From: CAWGCA01 sp963820955
GTDB lineage: Bacteria; Pseudomonadota; Gammaproteobacteria; Chromatiales; Chromatiaceae
DNA: 64,000 bases
Assembly: GCA_963820955.1 (NCBI GenBank)
Contig: CAWGCA010000018.1
Coordinates: forward strand, 1-64,000
Reading direction: 5' to 3'
Under the pieces are notes generated by a model, which had not been told where the DNA came from, ran no database searches, and worked only from the letters and a program-made list of their open reading frames with translations. Made by a program: the position numbers and the translations under genes. The number at the start of each line of letters is the position of its first letter. Position 1 is the stretch's first letter. Shown here in pieces: positions 8,926 to 17,747 of this stretch.

Positions 8926-9516
8926 CTATCTCCCCGTTCCAGTTGGGCCGAGTTTTTTGATTGGCCCGTGCCTGAAGCAGTCGACCGTATGGTCGTTCAC
9001 CATGCCTACGGCCTGCATGAATGCGTAGCAGATGGTGGTTCCGACAAAACTGAACCCCCTTTTCTTCAGGTCTTTACTCATCATGTCAGATTCCCTGGTA
9101 TGTGTCGGTACATTTTCCAACGACTTCCAGGAATTCTGCCTGGGACTATAATCCACATAGCGCCAGATGAACTGGTTGAATGTCCCAAACTCCTCCTGGG
9201 CGGCGAGAAATCCCCGGGCGTTGCGAATAGCCGATTCTATTTTGAGTCGATTGCGGATAATTCCCGGGTCGGCGAGCAGACGCTCGGTTTCTGTCTTTCC
9301 GTAACCCGCGATCTTTTTGGCATCGAATGCATTGAAGGCAGTACGGTAATTTTCTCTCTTCCTCAAAACGGTCAGCCAGCTCAGGCCAGCTTGCGCACCT
9401 TCGAGCACCAGCATTTCAAAAAGCTTTCGGTCGTCATGCAGGGGTACTCCCCAATCATCATCATGGTATGCCATATAAAGGGGGTCAGTACCGCACCAGG
9501 AACAGCGCTTTTTCAT
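8926..9516 (-). CDS. tag: DNA-3-methyladenine glycosylase I
   Basis: This is a base-excision repair enzyme that removes 3-methyladenine from alkylated DNA. The 196-residue HhH-GPD protein starts at ATG 9516, preceded at the right distance by AAGGAGAG. The zinc-binding residues are visible at both ends: KRCSWCG at the N-terminus, YHDDDWGVPLHDDRKLFEML after it, and VNDHTVDCFRH at the C-terminus. The substrate-pocket segment GAQAGLSWLTVLRKRENYR and the late FSFVGTTICYAFMQAVGM block are typical of Tag. E. coli Tag is 187 residues. The upstream region holds a MITE-like element (9750-10021), not another gene. Confidence 0.95.
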   Translation of the reverse strand: MKKRCSWCGTDPLYMAYHDDDWGVPLHDDRKLFEMLVLEGAQAGLSWLTVLRKRENYRTAFNAFDAKKIAGYGKTETERLLADPGIIRNRLKIESAIRNARGFLAAQEEFGTFNQFIWRYVDYSPRQNSWKSLENVPTHTRESDMMSKDLKKRGFSFVGTTICYAFMQAVGMVNDHTVDCFRHGPIKKLGPTGTGR

Positions 9517-9749
9517 GTCTCTCCTTGCCCAAATCTTCGATACGGAGATGGAAAAACATGGTTTTCGATCGCTTTCGTTTCCGCATACCAGCTGTGGAGG
9601 TTTGTCGCCCGGACAGGGCCAACGGTGGAAAAAATAGCCACTATAGAAATGAGATGAAAATTGTATACTAAGCATGAGCCAGGGCGAAACTCTCAGCCGT
9701 CGAAGTAGAAATCCGCGCAAAACGGGTGTTTTCACAGTGATAGGCGGAA

Positions 9750-10021
9750 CTAGTACTCCGTCAAGGTAATAACTTAGGATTGCAGCCAGTCGGGAAGCGG
9801 TCAGATGCTAGGCGCGCGAGTGCAGGACTAGCCGATGCTAATTCAAACGAGCGCAACAACGCAGATGGCCGCTTCCCGGCTGGCCCGTAGGGAGCCGCCC
9901 AAATGCGCCAATCCTGCGTTGCAGTCCTTGAAAAGGGCATGCCATTCCCTTCGGACTGCGCCTTGTCTTGACCCATTGGGGTGGCTCTGAATCCTAATTT
10001 ATTACCTTGACAGAGTACTAG
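9750..10021. mobile_element. MITE-like element with 31-bp terminal inverted repeats
   Basis: This is a 272-base element with no coding capacity. Its ends (9750-9780 and 9991-10021) match in inverted orientation at 29 of 31 positions and start with CTAGTACTC. CTAG at both tips is part of the repeat. The interior is GC-rich with further short inverted segments (for example GGCCGCTTCCCGGC near 9865-9885). It lies between divergent tag and the P-type ATPase gene. No transposase is nearby. Confidence 0.75.
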
Positions 10022-10065
10022 CACCTGGGGTTCAAAAAGGTAGTGAAAGAAGAGGCCGCTCAGTG

Positions 10066-12768
10066 ATGGAGAAAAACTCGTGGCACAGTATGGAGGCGGA
10101 GACGGTCCTGCGGGAACACCGGGTTGATGCTGCAACCGGATTGAGCCAGAACGAAATACAGCAGCGACTGGAGGTTTACGGCTTCAATGAACTGGACCAG
10201 TCAGAGGAAAGTTCACCTCTGATGCTACTGATCGGCCAGTTTCGCAATGTTATGATTCTCGTGCTGTTGGGCGCCGCCGCGCTGTCAGGGGTTGTCGGTG
10301 AGTTTCTCGATGCTGTAATCATCCTCGTTATTGTCCTGTTTTCCGCGCTGCTGGGGTTTGTTCAGGAATACCGTGCAGAGCGCGCGGTCGATGCGCTGCG
10401 GCGCATGCTCTCTCCCACGACACGGGTGCTGCGCGACGGCTGCCAGATAGAGATACCCTCTATTCAGCTTGTGCCTGGTGACATAGTGCTGTTGGAGGCC
10501 GGAGATCGGGCCTGTGCCGATATACGGCTGTTCGAAATCAGTTCCTTGCGCTGTGATGAGGCGCCATTGACCGGCGAGTCCGAGCCGGTGGGCAAACACT
10601 CTGAGGTTGTTACCGAGGATGCGCCGCTCCCTGAACGCGCGAACACCGTTTTCAGCGGAACGACTGTCACCTACGGAAGGGGCAGGGGGGTGGTGACGGG
10701 CACGGGTATGGAAAGCGAATTCGGTCGCATTGCGGGTGAAGTGGCGACCGTGGAGTTGGGGAAAACGCCGCTGGAGAAACGCACCGCCGAGATCAGTAAA
10801 TGGCTGGCTGTCATCGCCTTTTCCGTATGCGGGCTTGTGGCGGGGATCAGCGTGATCCGGGGCGCCGTCACCGGTACGCTGGACCTGGATTTCGTGCTTA
10901 CCATGACCCTGTTCGCAGTTGCTCTCGCCGTCGCCGCGGTACCTGAGGCGCTGGCGGCTATCGTGACCGGCGCCCTCGCTATTGGCATGCGATCCATGGC
11001 AAAAAAAAATGCCCTGGTAAAACGAATGCCTGCAGTGGAGACCCTCGGTTGTACCACCGTAATCTGTTGCGATAAAACGGGTACCCTCACTCGGGGTGAG
11101 ATGACGGTTCGCCACATTCTATGCGGGAGGCAGGAGGTAGAGGTAACCGGCGTCGGTTACGCGCCGGAAGGCGAACTGCGGATACCTTCGGGGGCAGGCA
11201 ATGGCGGTGCTTTGGGACAACTGCTTCAGGCAGGCCTGCTCTGCAATGACTCGGACCTGGTCCATGAGGAGGATCAGTGGATTATTCGAGGCGATCCTAC
11301 AGAGGGTGCCTTGCTGGTCGTTGCCGCGAAAGCCGGAATCCAGGTCGGCGACAGCCGGGCGAAATACCCAAGAGTCGGTGAAGTCCCGTTTGATTCCGAG
11401 CGCAAGTGTATGACAACACAGCATCCTTCCGATGAAGGGGGTGTTATCAGTTTTATGAAAGGTGCCCCCGAGGTCGTGTTGGCGCGCTGTACCTCGATTG
11501 CCGAGGGTGAGGCGATACGGGAACTGACAGCGGATGACCGAAGGTTCATCCTCGATCGCAATGAGCAGATGGCAGGCAAGGCGCTTCGAGTACTCGCTTT
11601 AGCCTACCGCGAATCCGGCGATCTCATACCGGGTGACGAAGAAACTCTCGAGACGGACATGGTTTTCCTGGGCCTCGTCGGAATGATGGATCCACCCCGT
11701 AGTGAGGCCTCGAAGGCGGTGGAGACCTGTATTCAGGTGGGGATTCGCACCGTGATGATTACCGGTGATCACCGGTTAACGGCAACGGCAATCGCTCGTG
11801 AAATCGGTATTTACCGGGATGGAGATCAGGTCGTCGATGGTGAGGAGCTGTCGAGGATGTCGGAGGCAGAGCTTGAACAGGTCGTAGAGCGTGTCTCCGT
11901 ATATGCCCGCGTCTCGCCGATGGACAAACTCAAGATAGTCAGGGCATGGAAGGCGAGGGGTCATGTGGTGGCCATGACCGGTGACGGCATCAACGATGCA
12001 CCTGCACTGAAACAGGCCGATATCGGAGTGGCGATGGGGATTGCCGGGACGGACGTTGCCCGGGAAGCGGCAGATATGATCCTCGCAGACGATAACTTCG
12101 CCACCATTGTAACCGCCATCGAACAGGGGCGCTGGATTTACGATAACATTAAAAAATACCTGGTGTACCTGCTGGAATCGAATATCGCCGAGGTCATAGT
12201 CATTGGCGGTATCGTGCTGATGCTGGGGCCTGACTATCTCCCGCTGCTGCCCGCCGCAATTCTCTACCTCAACCTGGCTACCGATGGGTTGCCCGCGTTG
12301 GCACTCGGTATCTCCCCGCCAGATCCCGACATTATGGATCGCCCTCCCAGGTCGCCGCGCGAGGGTGCGTTCAGTTGGGACGTAAAATCCTTCCTGATAC
12401 TGGCGGTGGCGATACAGGTGCCCGTCTACTATTGGATCTTCTTTTCCCATCTGGACGATTGGGAGCATGCTCGGACCATGCTGTTTTTCATGTTTATCGG
12501 CGTCGAATTCGTTATCGCCCTCAACTGCCGGTCACTGACATACAGTATCTTTGCGGTCCCGCCACACAAGTGGCTGGTCATTGCCTTGGTCTGGGAACTG
12601 GTATTGATCGCTCTCCTTGTTCAAATTCCCGCGGTCAGAGAGGCCTTCGGTATTGCCATTCCCTCGTTGCAAGACCTGATGCTCATCTCCGCCATGGGCC
12701 TCATGGTGATGAGCGCGATAGAGGTTACCAAGGTGCTGTTGCGCCGTTATACCAGGGTAATGCGGTAG
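10066..12768 (+). CDS. Cation-translocating P-type ATPase (P2A, calcium-ATPase-like)
   Basis: This is an ATP-driven cation pump of the inner membrane, about 900 residues. An N-terminal cation-ATPase domain (LREHRVDAATGLSQNEIQQR) comes first, then a membrane pair, then the actuator loop with TGESEPVG. The ion-binding helix with PEAL follows (VAAVPEALAAIVTGALAIG; PEAL is common in bacterial P2A pumps). The phosphorylation motif DKTGTLTRGEMTV lies near residue 336. The nucleotide-binding domain has MKGAPE, and the hinge is TGDGINDAPALKQADIGVAMG. Four C-terminal membrane helices complete it. Calcium is the likeliest ion from PEAL and length, but Na+ or H+ transport is not excluded. GTG 10063 and ATG 10066 are both possible starts; AGAAGAGG lies about 11 bases upstream. 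Confidence 0.93.
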   Translation: MEKNSWHSMEAETVLREHRVDAATGLSQNEIQQRLEVYGFNELDQSEESSPLMLLIGQFRNVMILVLLGAAALSGVVGEFLDAVIILVIVLFSALLGFVQEYRAERAVDALRRMLSPTTRVLRDGCQIEIPSIQLVPGDIVLLEAGDRACADIRLFEISSLRCDEAPLTGESEPVGKHSEVVTEDAPLPERANTVFSGTTVTYGRGRGVVTGTGMESEFGRIAGEVATVELGKTPLEKRTAEISKWLAVIAFSVCGLVAGISVIRGAVTGTLDLDFVLTMTLFAVALAVAAVPEALAAIVTGALAIGMRSMAKKNALVKRMPAVETLGCTTVICCDKTGTLTRGEMTVRHILCGRQEVEVTGVGYAPEGELRIPSGAGNGGALGQLLQAGLLCNDSDLVHEEDQWIIRGDPTEGALLVVAAKAGIQVGDSRAKYPRVGEVPFDSERKCMTTQHPSDEGGVISFMKGAPEVVLARCTSIAEGEAIRELTADDRRFILDRNEQMAGKALRVLALAYRESGDLIPGDEETLETDMVFLGLVGMMDPPRSEASKAVETCIQVGIRTVMITGDHRLTATAIAREIGIYRDGDQVVDGEELSRMSEAELEQVVERVSVYARVSPMDKLKIVRAWKARGHVVAMTGDGINDAPALKQADIGVAMGIAGTDVAREAADMILADDNFATIVTAIEQGRWIYDNIKKYLVYLLESNIAEVIVIGGIVLMLGPDYLPLLPAAILYLNLATDGLPALALGISPPDPDIMDRPPRSPREGAFSWDVKSFLILAVAIQVPVYYWIFFSHLDDWEHARTMLFFMFIGVEFVIALNCRSLTYSIFAVPPHKWLVIALVWELVLIALLVQIPAVREAFGIAIPSLQDLMLISAMGLMVMSAIEVTKVLLRRYTRVMR

Positions 12769-13017
12769 CCGTATGGCATGATGCTAAGACTCCCTCTCCC
12801 GGGGCAATTGCAGCTTTTACCGAATCTCAATGCTATCAATTTATTGATTCGCAACGAACGGATATACACCCGGCTCTCAAAAAGCCTGATTGCGGACAAA
12901 CGAACACATTTTGCCTTTTCTGGACAAGTATTTCGCTTCTATCTCTCACGACGACAGGACCACCCTCCTCGTGGCCCTGCCCCGAACACTCACCTTGCGC
13001 ACGGTCGATACGCCGCA

Positions 13018-13515
13018 TCATTCAACCGCGATTTTCCGCTGCGCTGACTTCTCTGCCTTCGGCAGCCGCACCTCAAGCACGCCATCCTTGAAGTCTGCCT
13101 TCACATCTTCCTCGGCGACCCCTTCCGGCAGGTCGATCGTTCGGCTGAAGGAACCGTGCCTGATTTCGGATCGGTAATAGTCGTCCTTGCGCTCCTCTTC
13201 CTTGTGACGAGTTTTTCCCTTAATCGTCACGGTGTTTCCCCTGAGATTGACTTCAAGGTCCTTCTTCTCCACCCCGGGCAGCTCGGCGCGTAACAGAATC
13301 TCCTTTTCCCTGTCGATCATATCGACCCGTGGCGCCCTCAGATCAAAATCCCGCTCTCCGAACAGTCTCCAATCAGGGAATACCTCGGGGAACGACCGCA
13401 GCCACCCCCGGTGAAACAGCGCATCAAACATGCGATCCATCTCTTCAAATGGATGCATAACTTCGTGTTCTGATTTCGCTTCTTTTGTGATGATATCTTT
13501 ATCTCTGGTTTTCAT
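13018..13515 (-). CDS. Small heat-shock protein, Hsp20/alpha-crystallin family
   Basis: This is an ATP-independent holdase chaperone of 165 residues from ATG 13515, which follows AAGGAGAG at five bases; an ATG 21 bases further upstream overlaps that ribosome-binding site and is less likely. The N-terminal arm has HPFEEMDRMFDALFHRGWLR. The alpha-crystallin domain covers about residues 55-150: PRVDMIDREKEILLRAELPG, VEKKDLEVNLRGNTVTIKG, YYRSEIRHGSFSRTIDLPEG and DGVLEVRLPKAEK. The C-terminal IAVE ends without the usual IXI motif. The promoter upstream has heat-shock character (see 13550-13578). It is convergent with the P-type ATPase. Confidence 0.95.
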   Translation of the reverse strand: MKTRDKDIITKEAKSEHEVMHPFEEMDRMFDALFHRGWLRSFPEVFPDWRLFGERDFDLRAPRVDMIDREKEILLRAELPGVEKKDLEVNLRGNTVTIKGKTRHKEEERKDDYYRSEIRHGSFSRTIDLPEGVAEEDVKADFKDGVLEVRLPKAEKSAQRKIAVE

Positions 13516-13549
13516 GACAGCTCTCCTTTTCTCCATTCGTCCTACCTTT

Positions 13550-13578
13550 TATATAGTCCCGAAACAGACCTTTTTCAA
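13550..13578 (-). promoter_or_regulatory. Promoter of the hsp20 gene
   Basis: On the minus strand CCCTTGAAA is followed, with a 17-base spacer from TTGAAA, by TATATA about 35 bases before the start codon. It reads as a sigma-70 promoter, but the CTTGAAA box also matches the -35 of sigma-32, as would suit a small heat-shock gene. Confidence 0.5.
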
Positions 13579-14376
13579 GGGCTAAAAATGCAATAAAATT
13601 ACCAATAAAACAATAAGATACAAGATCGTTGTTCATGGGTGAAATTAGCCGGTGGTGAAAGATTGCGTTGATCGTTTATCTTCAAGCCCCGGTCGTCTGC
13701 AGATCGATCCCTTTTGTATCATTACAGCCAATGAAAAAGTCCCGGAAAGAGGTTTTTATATGTGGTTTTGGTGGGGGCCACAGAAGATGGCCTAGTGGGC
13801 CATGCGGGAAACGTCAACGGGAAGAGACTTGGAACCCCCCGGCTTACCGGATTACAGGAATCTACCATCATTCGCCTTTCCGGGGAGACAGCCGGACGGC
13901 TATGTCCCGGATGGCTGGGTCGGCAGCGGTAGGTAATTCTTTGATCTTTTGTCAAACCGTTAAAGACGGGGTCGTCAGATCAGACGGCAGGCTTTATTTT
14001 GTTTCCCCTGGAGAGAAACTGATACGGATTGACGGGGCGTGCATAGGGAATTTTACGTGCAAAATCAATCATTCGCGGGTTATAGTACTCACCAGGTAAC
14101 CACATATAGTGGTGTTGCTTTTGTGGTGAAGCCAGGATCTATTTTTAATCATTTCGTAGTGGAACCAGACCTGGGGCGAATGAAGTCTGTATTTATTGCT
14201 GAATTGATAGTATAGCGAGCCTCAAGTCGGGACAGAAATGTCAGCCCCTGTAGTCATGGGCATGACGCTGACTGGCTGAAGCTCAGCAAAAAATTTTTCC
14301 AAAGGTAGATTCATCTGTAGAGATCAGATTGGCCGTAAAGAATAATCCAAAGATGGTGATGAAGGAGAGTTGTGAC
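13579..14376. other. Gene-free interval with hairpins
   Basis: About 800 bases lack a convincing gene. A 143-codon open frame at 13668-14099 has no domain character, an atypical composition and no ribosome-binding site. Short stems are present (GGCC-N9-GGCC near 13785-13800, CCGGCTTACCGG near 13840), and a G+C-rich patch lies between 13785 and 13935. No known riboswitch or RNA family could be recognised by eye. Confidence 0.4.
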
Positions 14377-15033
14377 GTGATCGACGATATTGAAAATCTC
14401 AGAGCAGTGTTTGCGAAGCTTGTCGCCTATCGCGACAAAGAAGATAAGCCGCTTACCCAGCAGGCGATGGCGGACCAATTGAATGCCGATGGTGTGCTCT
14501 CTCTGTCAGGCAAATCGTGGAGCAAATATTCCGTGCGCCGAATCCTGAAAAAATTTGATTTTCAGGATTCTGCTAGTATCACCTCAGGCGGTCGGGTCAA
14601 AGCAAAAAAGGAGGCGATCAGCAAACAAAGCATGAAGGAACCAGCTGAAGAGGGCCTCAAGGAGACCGCGCCTTTGCGGCAGTGGAGTTATTATGAATCG
14701 ATCAGGGCGGTGGTGGAAGAGTTGCTTCAAAAGCCCTATACCAATGAGAGTATTGCTCGCGAATTGAATAAAAAATCCATAGCCACAACCACCGGAGCGC
14801 CTTGGGATTCCACTTCAGCGGCACGTGCAGTCAAAGCACTGGGCTCGAAGGCCACACCGTCGCAAGTCAGCGACGATGAGATTCGGGATAGAATAAGGAA
14901 GGGTTGGTACGATACGGAATGGGAACGCTTTGTCGCAGTTCCTGTAAAGAAAAAGAAGAAGGATAAGATCAAAAAAGAATCAGGGTATGAGACTAAGCAA
15001 AAAAAGAAAAAGAAGAAAAAAGACAAGAAATAA
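14377..15033 (+). CDS. Protein with two recombinase-type helix-turn-helix repeats and a lysine tail
   Basis: Not a recognised family as a whole. Two segments resemble the small helical motif that follows the catalytic domain of serine recombinases: LTQQAMADQLNADGVLSLSG with KSWSKYSVRRILKKF near residues 26-60, and IARELNKKSIATTTGAPWDS with TSAARAVKALGS near 128-160. They suggest a duplicated DNA-binding unit without a nuclease. The C-terminus is extremely basic (KKKKKDK and a final run of lysines), as in nucleoid-associated proteins. The GTG at 14377 has GAAGGAG nine bases upstream; TTG 14329 and ATG 14353 are in-frame alternatives. A DNA-binding role is inference. Confidence 0.6.
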   Translation: MIDDIENLRAVFAKLVAYRDKEDKPLTQQAMADQLNADGVLSLSGKSWSKYSVRRILKKFDFQDSASITSGGRVKAKKEAISKQSMKEPAEEGLKETAPLRQWSYYESIRAVVEELLQKPYTNESIARELNKKSIATTTGAPWDSTSAARAVKALGSKATPSQVSDDEIRDRIRKGWYDTEWERFVAVPVKKKKKDKIKKESGYETKQKKKKKKKDKK

Positions 15034-15294
15034 TAATCTTGTCGAATTGTTATCGGGCTACTCTTTGAAGCTTGGGAGCGACTTTCAGATCGATTGGATA
15101 AGCTTCGACAGATAGAGTATCGGTAGCAGGAGATGCGGAAAGTGTTTCATTGTGCTTAATCGGGAAACGGTATCGATCGTGACTTCAAACAGAAGCTGCC
15201 TCTGGATGGATCGTAAAGGATGATGTAGTGGTTGCAATCGATAACGTTCGCCGGGGCACACCGGTTATTTAATCAAAATCTTAGGGAATGCAAT

Positions 15295-17010
15295 ATGGGT
15301 ATGTTGGCCAGCAAACTCCGTATAGGCGAGAAAATAGGTTTCGGCTTCGGGCTGGTCGGGCTGCTTTTTCTGGGAGTGATCTGGCAATACCATAACACCC
15401 TGAATCAGTCACTTGCCGACTATCAACAACTGCAGAATGTTTACGGAGCGAAAAAGGATCGGGCGCTGTTTATCGAATCCAATATGCTTCAGGGGCAGTT
15501 ATCTGAAAGGGATTTTCTTATCCATCGGGATGAAAAGTTTTCGCAGGAGGTGGATCACTCTATACGGCGAGTTCTTTTGGAGACCGAACAGTTCGGTAGC
15601 ATCGATGCCGAGGCAAAAACGGTAGCAAGCCGGATAGAAAAACTCACTACAGTCTATCATCAGCGTTTTCAGGCCCTGGTAACCGCATGGCAGGACAAAG
15701 GGTTGGATCATAACTCCGGGCTACAGGGTGCTTTTCGAAACGCGGTGCATGAGCTTGAGTCGATGGCAGGACACCTCAAGGCCGGTCGCTTATATCTTCA
15801 GCTTCTTCAGATACGCCGTGGAGAAAAGGATCTCGGGCTCAGACGTGAGGAGCTTTACCGCACCCAGGTGCTTGCTCTGGCGGAGGAATTCAGGGGCCAG
15901 GTTTTAGCCTCGGAGCTTGAAGAAAAAACAAAAGAACTGCTGCTTGAAAAGATAGAGGTATATCGCGAAACATTTGAGGCCTACGCAAGCAGCGTGCTGG
16001 CAAACGAAGACATACACGGCGGCAAGGGACCCTTTCGCCAGGCTGCCCATAAGATAGAATCGATTCTCGAGGCACATTATGTGCCGGATCTTGAACGGAA
16101 CATCCTGCAGCTTAGAAGGAGAGAGAAGGATTATCTATTGCGAGGAGACAGTAAATATGTAGAGATGGCGCTCCAGGAACTCGCGACTATTCATGCTCAG
16201 GTGGATGCATCCAAGATTTCATTAGATAAAAAAGATCAGTTCAAACTACTGCTGGACAATTATCAGAAAGATTTTCTGTCCCTGGTTGAACAAAATCGAC
16301 ATATCCAGATGCTCACGGATGACATGCGTGAGGCGGTTAGCGAGATTGCGTTGCTGGTCGGTGAAAATGTAGAGCAGGCCAATCAGGCAATGGGGCAGGT
16401 CACGGCGAGTATCAACCAAGTTTCCACGGAGAACGCCCGCCTCATGTTGTGGATTGTTGCTGTGGCCACGCTGCTGGGAATATTTTTTGCCATTTCGATT
16501 ACGACGCGTATAGTGCGGCCACTGAAAAAAATGCGGGAACTGATGGATAAGCTGGCCTACGAAGAGCCTGTCGAGCGTATGCCGTTCGTAACCGCTGGCC
16601 GGGATGAAGTCAACGCCATGGCTGAGTCCGTGAACACGATGGCGGACAATAAGAAGCGTTTTATCAATTGGTGGAAGCAATCGATGCAGGAAGCGGATGT
16701 CTGCCACAAACTCCAAGATACTCTGATGGTTGAGCTCGGAGCGGAGGCCAAGATATCCACCGAGCTTAAGGATTTGGGAATCGAATTGAGGAAGGTACTC
16801 AGGGACAAAGCGGAACTGTATTCCAACCAAAGTAAAGACATACTGCTGCTCAGTAGAGAGATCATTGAGACGGTAGAGCGCTTGTTAGATGCGAGACCGC
16901 TGGCGGAAACGCAGGATTCGTTGAATTCCATACGTCATACTGCCATGTCTATTAAAAACTATTTAGAAATGATCGCATTTCGGCAAGGGGAAAGTGAGGC
17001 GGTTAGGTAA
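15295..17010 (+). CDS. HAMP-domain membrane sensor with large helical periplasmic domain
   Basis: This is a 571-residue inner-membrane protein built like a chemoreceptor but without the signalling hairpin. A transmembrane segment lies at about residues 14-34. A periplasmic all-helical region of about 345 residues contains two RRGEKDLGLR / RRREKDYLLRG motifs, the pattern of the helical bimodular (HBM) ligand-binding domain. The second transmembrane segment is at about 383-403, followed by a HAMP domain (TTRIVRPLKKMRELMDKLAY). The last roughly 110 residues are helical (LQDTLMVELGAEAKISTELK) with no kinase, GGDEF, EAL or methyl-accepting consensus. The start at ATG 15295 has AGGG nearby; ATG 15301 is an alternative. 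It may signal through a partner, or be an orphan receptor with a new output helix. Confidence 0.7.
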   Translation: MGMLASKLRIGEKIGFGFGLVGLLFLGVIWQYHNTLNQSLADYQQLQNVYGAKKDRALFIESNMLQGQLSERDFLIHRDEKFSQEVDHSIRRVLLETEQFGSIDAEAKTVASRIEKLTTVYHQRFQALVTAWQDKGLDHNSGLQGAFRNAVHELESMAGHLKAGRLYLQLLQIRRGEKDLGLRREELYRTQVLALAEEFRGQVLASELEEKTKELLLEKIEVYRETFEAYASSVLANEDIHGGKGPFRQAAHKIESILEAHYVPDLERNILQLRRREKDYLLRGDSKYVEMALQELATIHAQVDASKISLDKKDQFKLLLDNYQKDFLSLVEQNRHIQMLTDDMREAVSEIALLVGENVEQANQAMGQVTASINQVSTENARLMLWIVAVATLLGIFFAISITTRIVRPLKKMRELMDKLAYEEPVERMPFVTAGRDEVNAMAESVNTMADNKKRFINWWKQSMQEADVCHKLQDTLMVELGAEAKISTELKDLGIELRKVLRDKAELYSNQSKDILLLSREIIETVERLLDARPLAETQDSLNSIRHTAMSIKNYLEMIAFRQGESEAVR

Positions 17011-17054
17011 CTATACCGGGAAATAAGGGCATAACTTGTAGGCACCGATTGGAG

Positions 17055-17393
17055 ATGAGTAAAAAAGAGACTGAAGCGCTTTCCTGCCCTGGTTGCGGTC
17101 ATCCCCTGACTGCAGGTCAGCAAACATGCGCACGATGCAATTTGAATCTAAATTCAACGAACAAAGGGGCCGATACCGGGCGGATGGCGGCATGGGAGCG
17201 CGAAGGGGATCGCCTTAAAAAATTATGGGTAATCGTGGTAGTATTTTTCTGGTTCAGTGTGAGTTTTCAGGCTGCACTCTTTTTTATGGAGGGTAGCCTA
17301 AACTTCGTGCTTCTATCCGTGGTCGGCGGGATGATGATACTTGGCGTGGTATTGAAAACCCGATACCAATTGCACTTGCGAAACAAACCGTAA
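17055..17393 (+). CDS. Zinc-ribbon membrane protein
   Basis: This is a small protein of about 112 residues with no family name I can assign. The N-terminus forms a four-cysteine zinc ribbon (CPGCGHPLTAGQQTCARC, two CxxC knuckles). A basic/acidic linker follows, then two transmembrane helices (LWVIVVVFFWFSVSFQAALF and FVLLSVVGGMMILGVVL) and a short basic tail. It lies 44 bases after the HAMP protein and may be cotranscribed with it. The start is uncertain: TTG 17049 and ATG 17055 are in frame, and the GGAG touching the ATG is too close to act as its ribosome-binding site. Confidence 0.65.
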   Translation: MSKKETEALSCPGCGHPLTAGQQTCARCNLNLNSTNKGADTGRMAAWEREGDRLKKLWVIVVVFFWFSVSFQAALFFMEGSLNFVLLSVVGGMMILGVVLKTRYQLHLRNKP

Positions 17394-17409
17394 ATTATCG
17401 CAAAAACTT

Positions 17410-17583
17410 AGGGTATCTTTATATTTGTTCGTCATTCCCGACGAAGCGCAGCGTAGATCCGTTAGCAGTGCTGCAGGGAAGCACTGTTTACGAACCAATG
17501 GATGGAGTCCATCCTAAAGTAATCAATAGGCTACTGGATCCCGGCCTGCGCTGATGACGGAGTACGAATAATTCAGAGGGTCC
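17410..17583. repeat. Dispersed repeat family B, copy 1
   Basis: This non-coding element of about 174 bases shares its core with copies at 42948-43172 and 43254-43388 in opposite orientation (CGTCATCCCGGC-like start, GGATCCAGTA, TTGATTACTTTA, and a CGTAAACAGTGCTTCCCTG block). Its ends are imperfect inverted repeats around TATTTGTTCGT / ACGAATAATTC. It contains no reading frame. Confidence 0.65.
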
Positions 17584-17747
17584 GTGATAAATCAGTGAGT
17601 TGCGTGCCAAGTCTTTCGTTTGGTATCTTAATCATGATAAATAACCCGCAGAGTTTCCTATCCCTTCTCTTTTTGTTCAGTTTAGACGGATGTATGGAAT
17701 CCAATATCATCTTGAAGGAGTACTAGAGGCTCCGGAGATCAAAAATT

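Noticed and set aside
9526..9605. Possible degenerate copy of repeat family A upstream of tag
   Set aside because: CGATACGGAGAT and TTTTCGATCGC resemble the family A middle, but no terminal repeats are seen and similarity is short.
13785..13945. Possible riboswitch (c-di-GMP or similar) before the 14377 gene
   Set aside because: Short stems and a GGTAGGTAA segment are present, but the conserved core of no known class could be recognised and the distance to the gene is over 400 bases.
13668..14099. 143-codon open frame before the 14377 gene
   Set aside because: No domain character, no ribosome-binding site, and hairpin-rich G+C stretches; left as non-coding interval.
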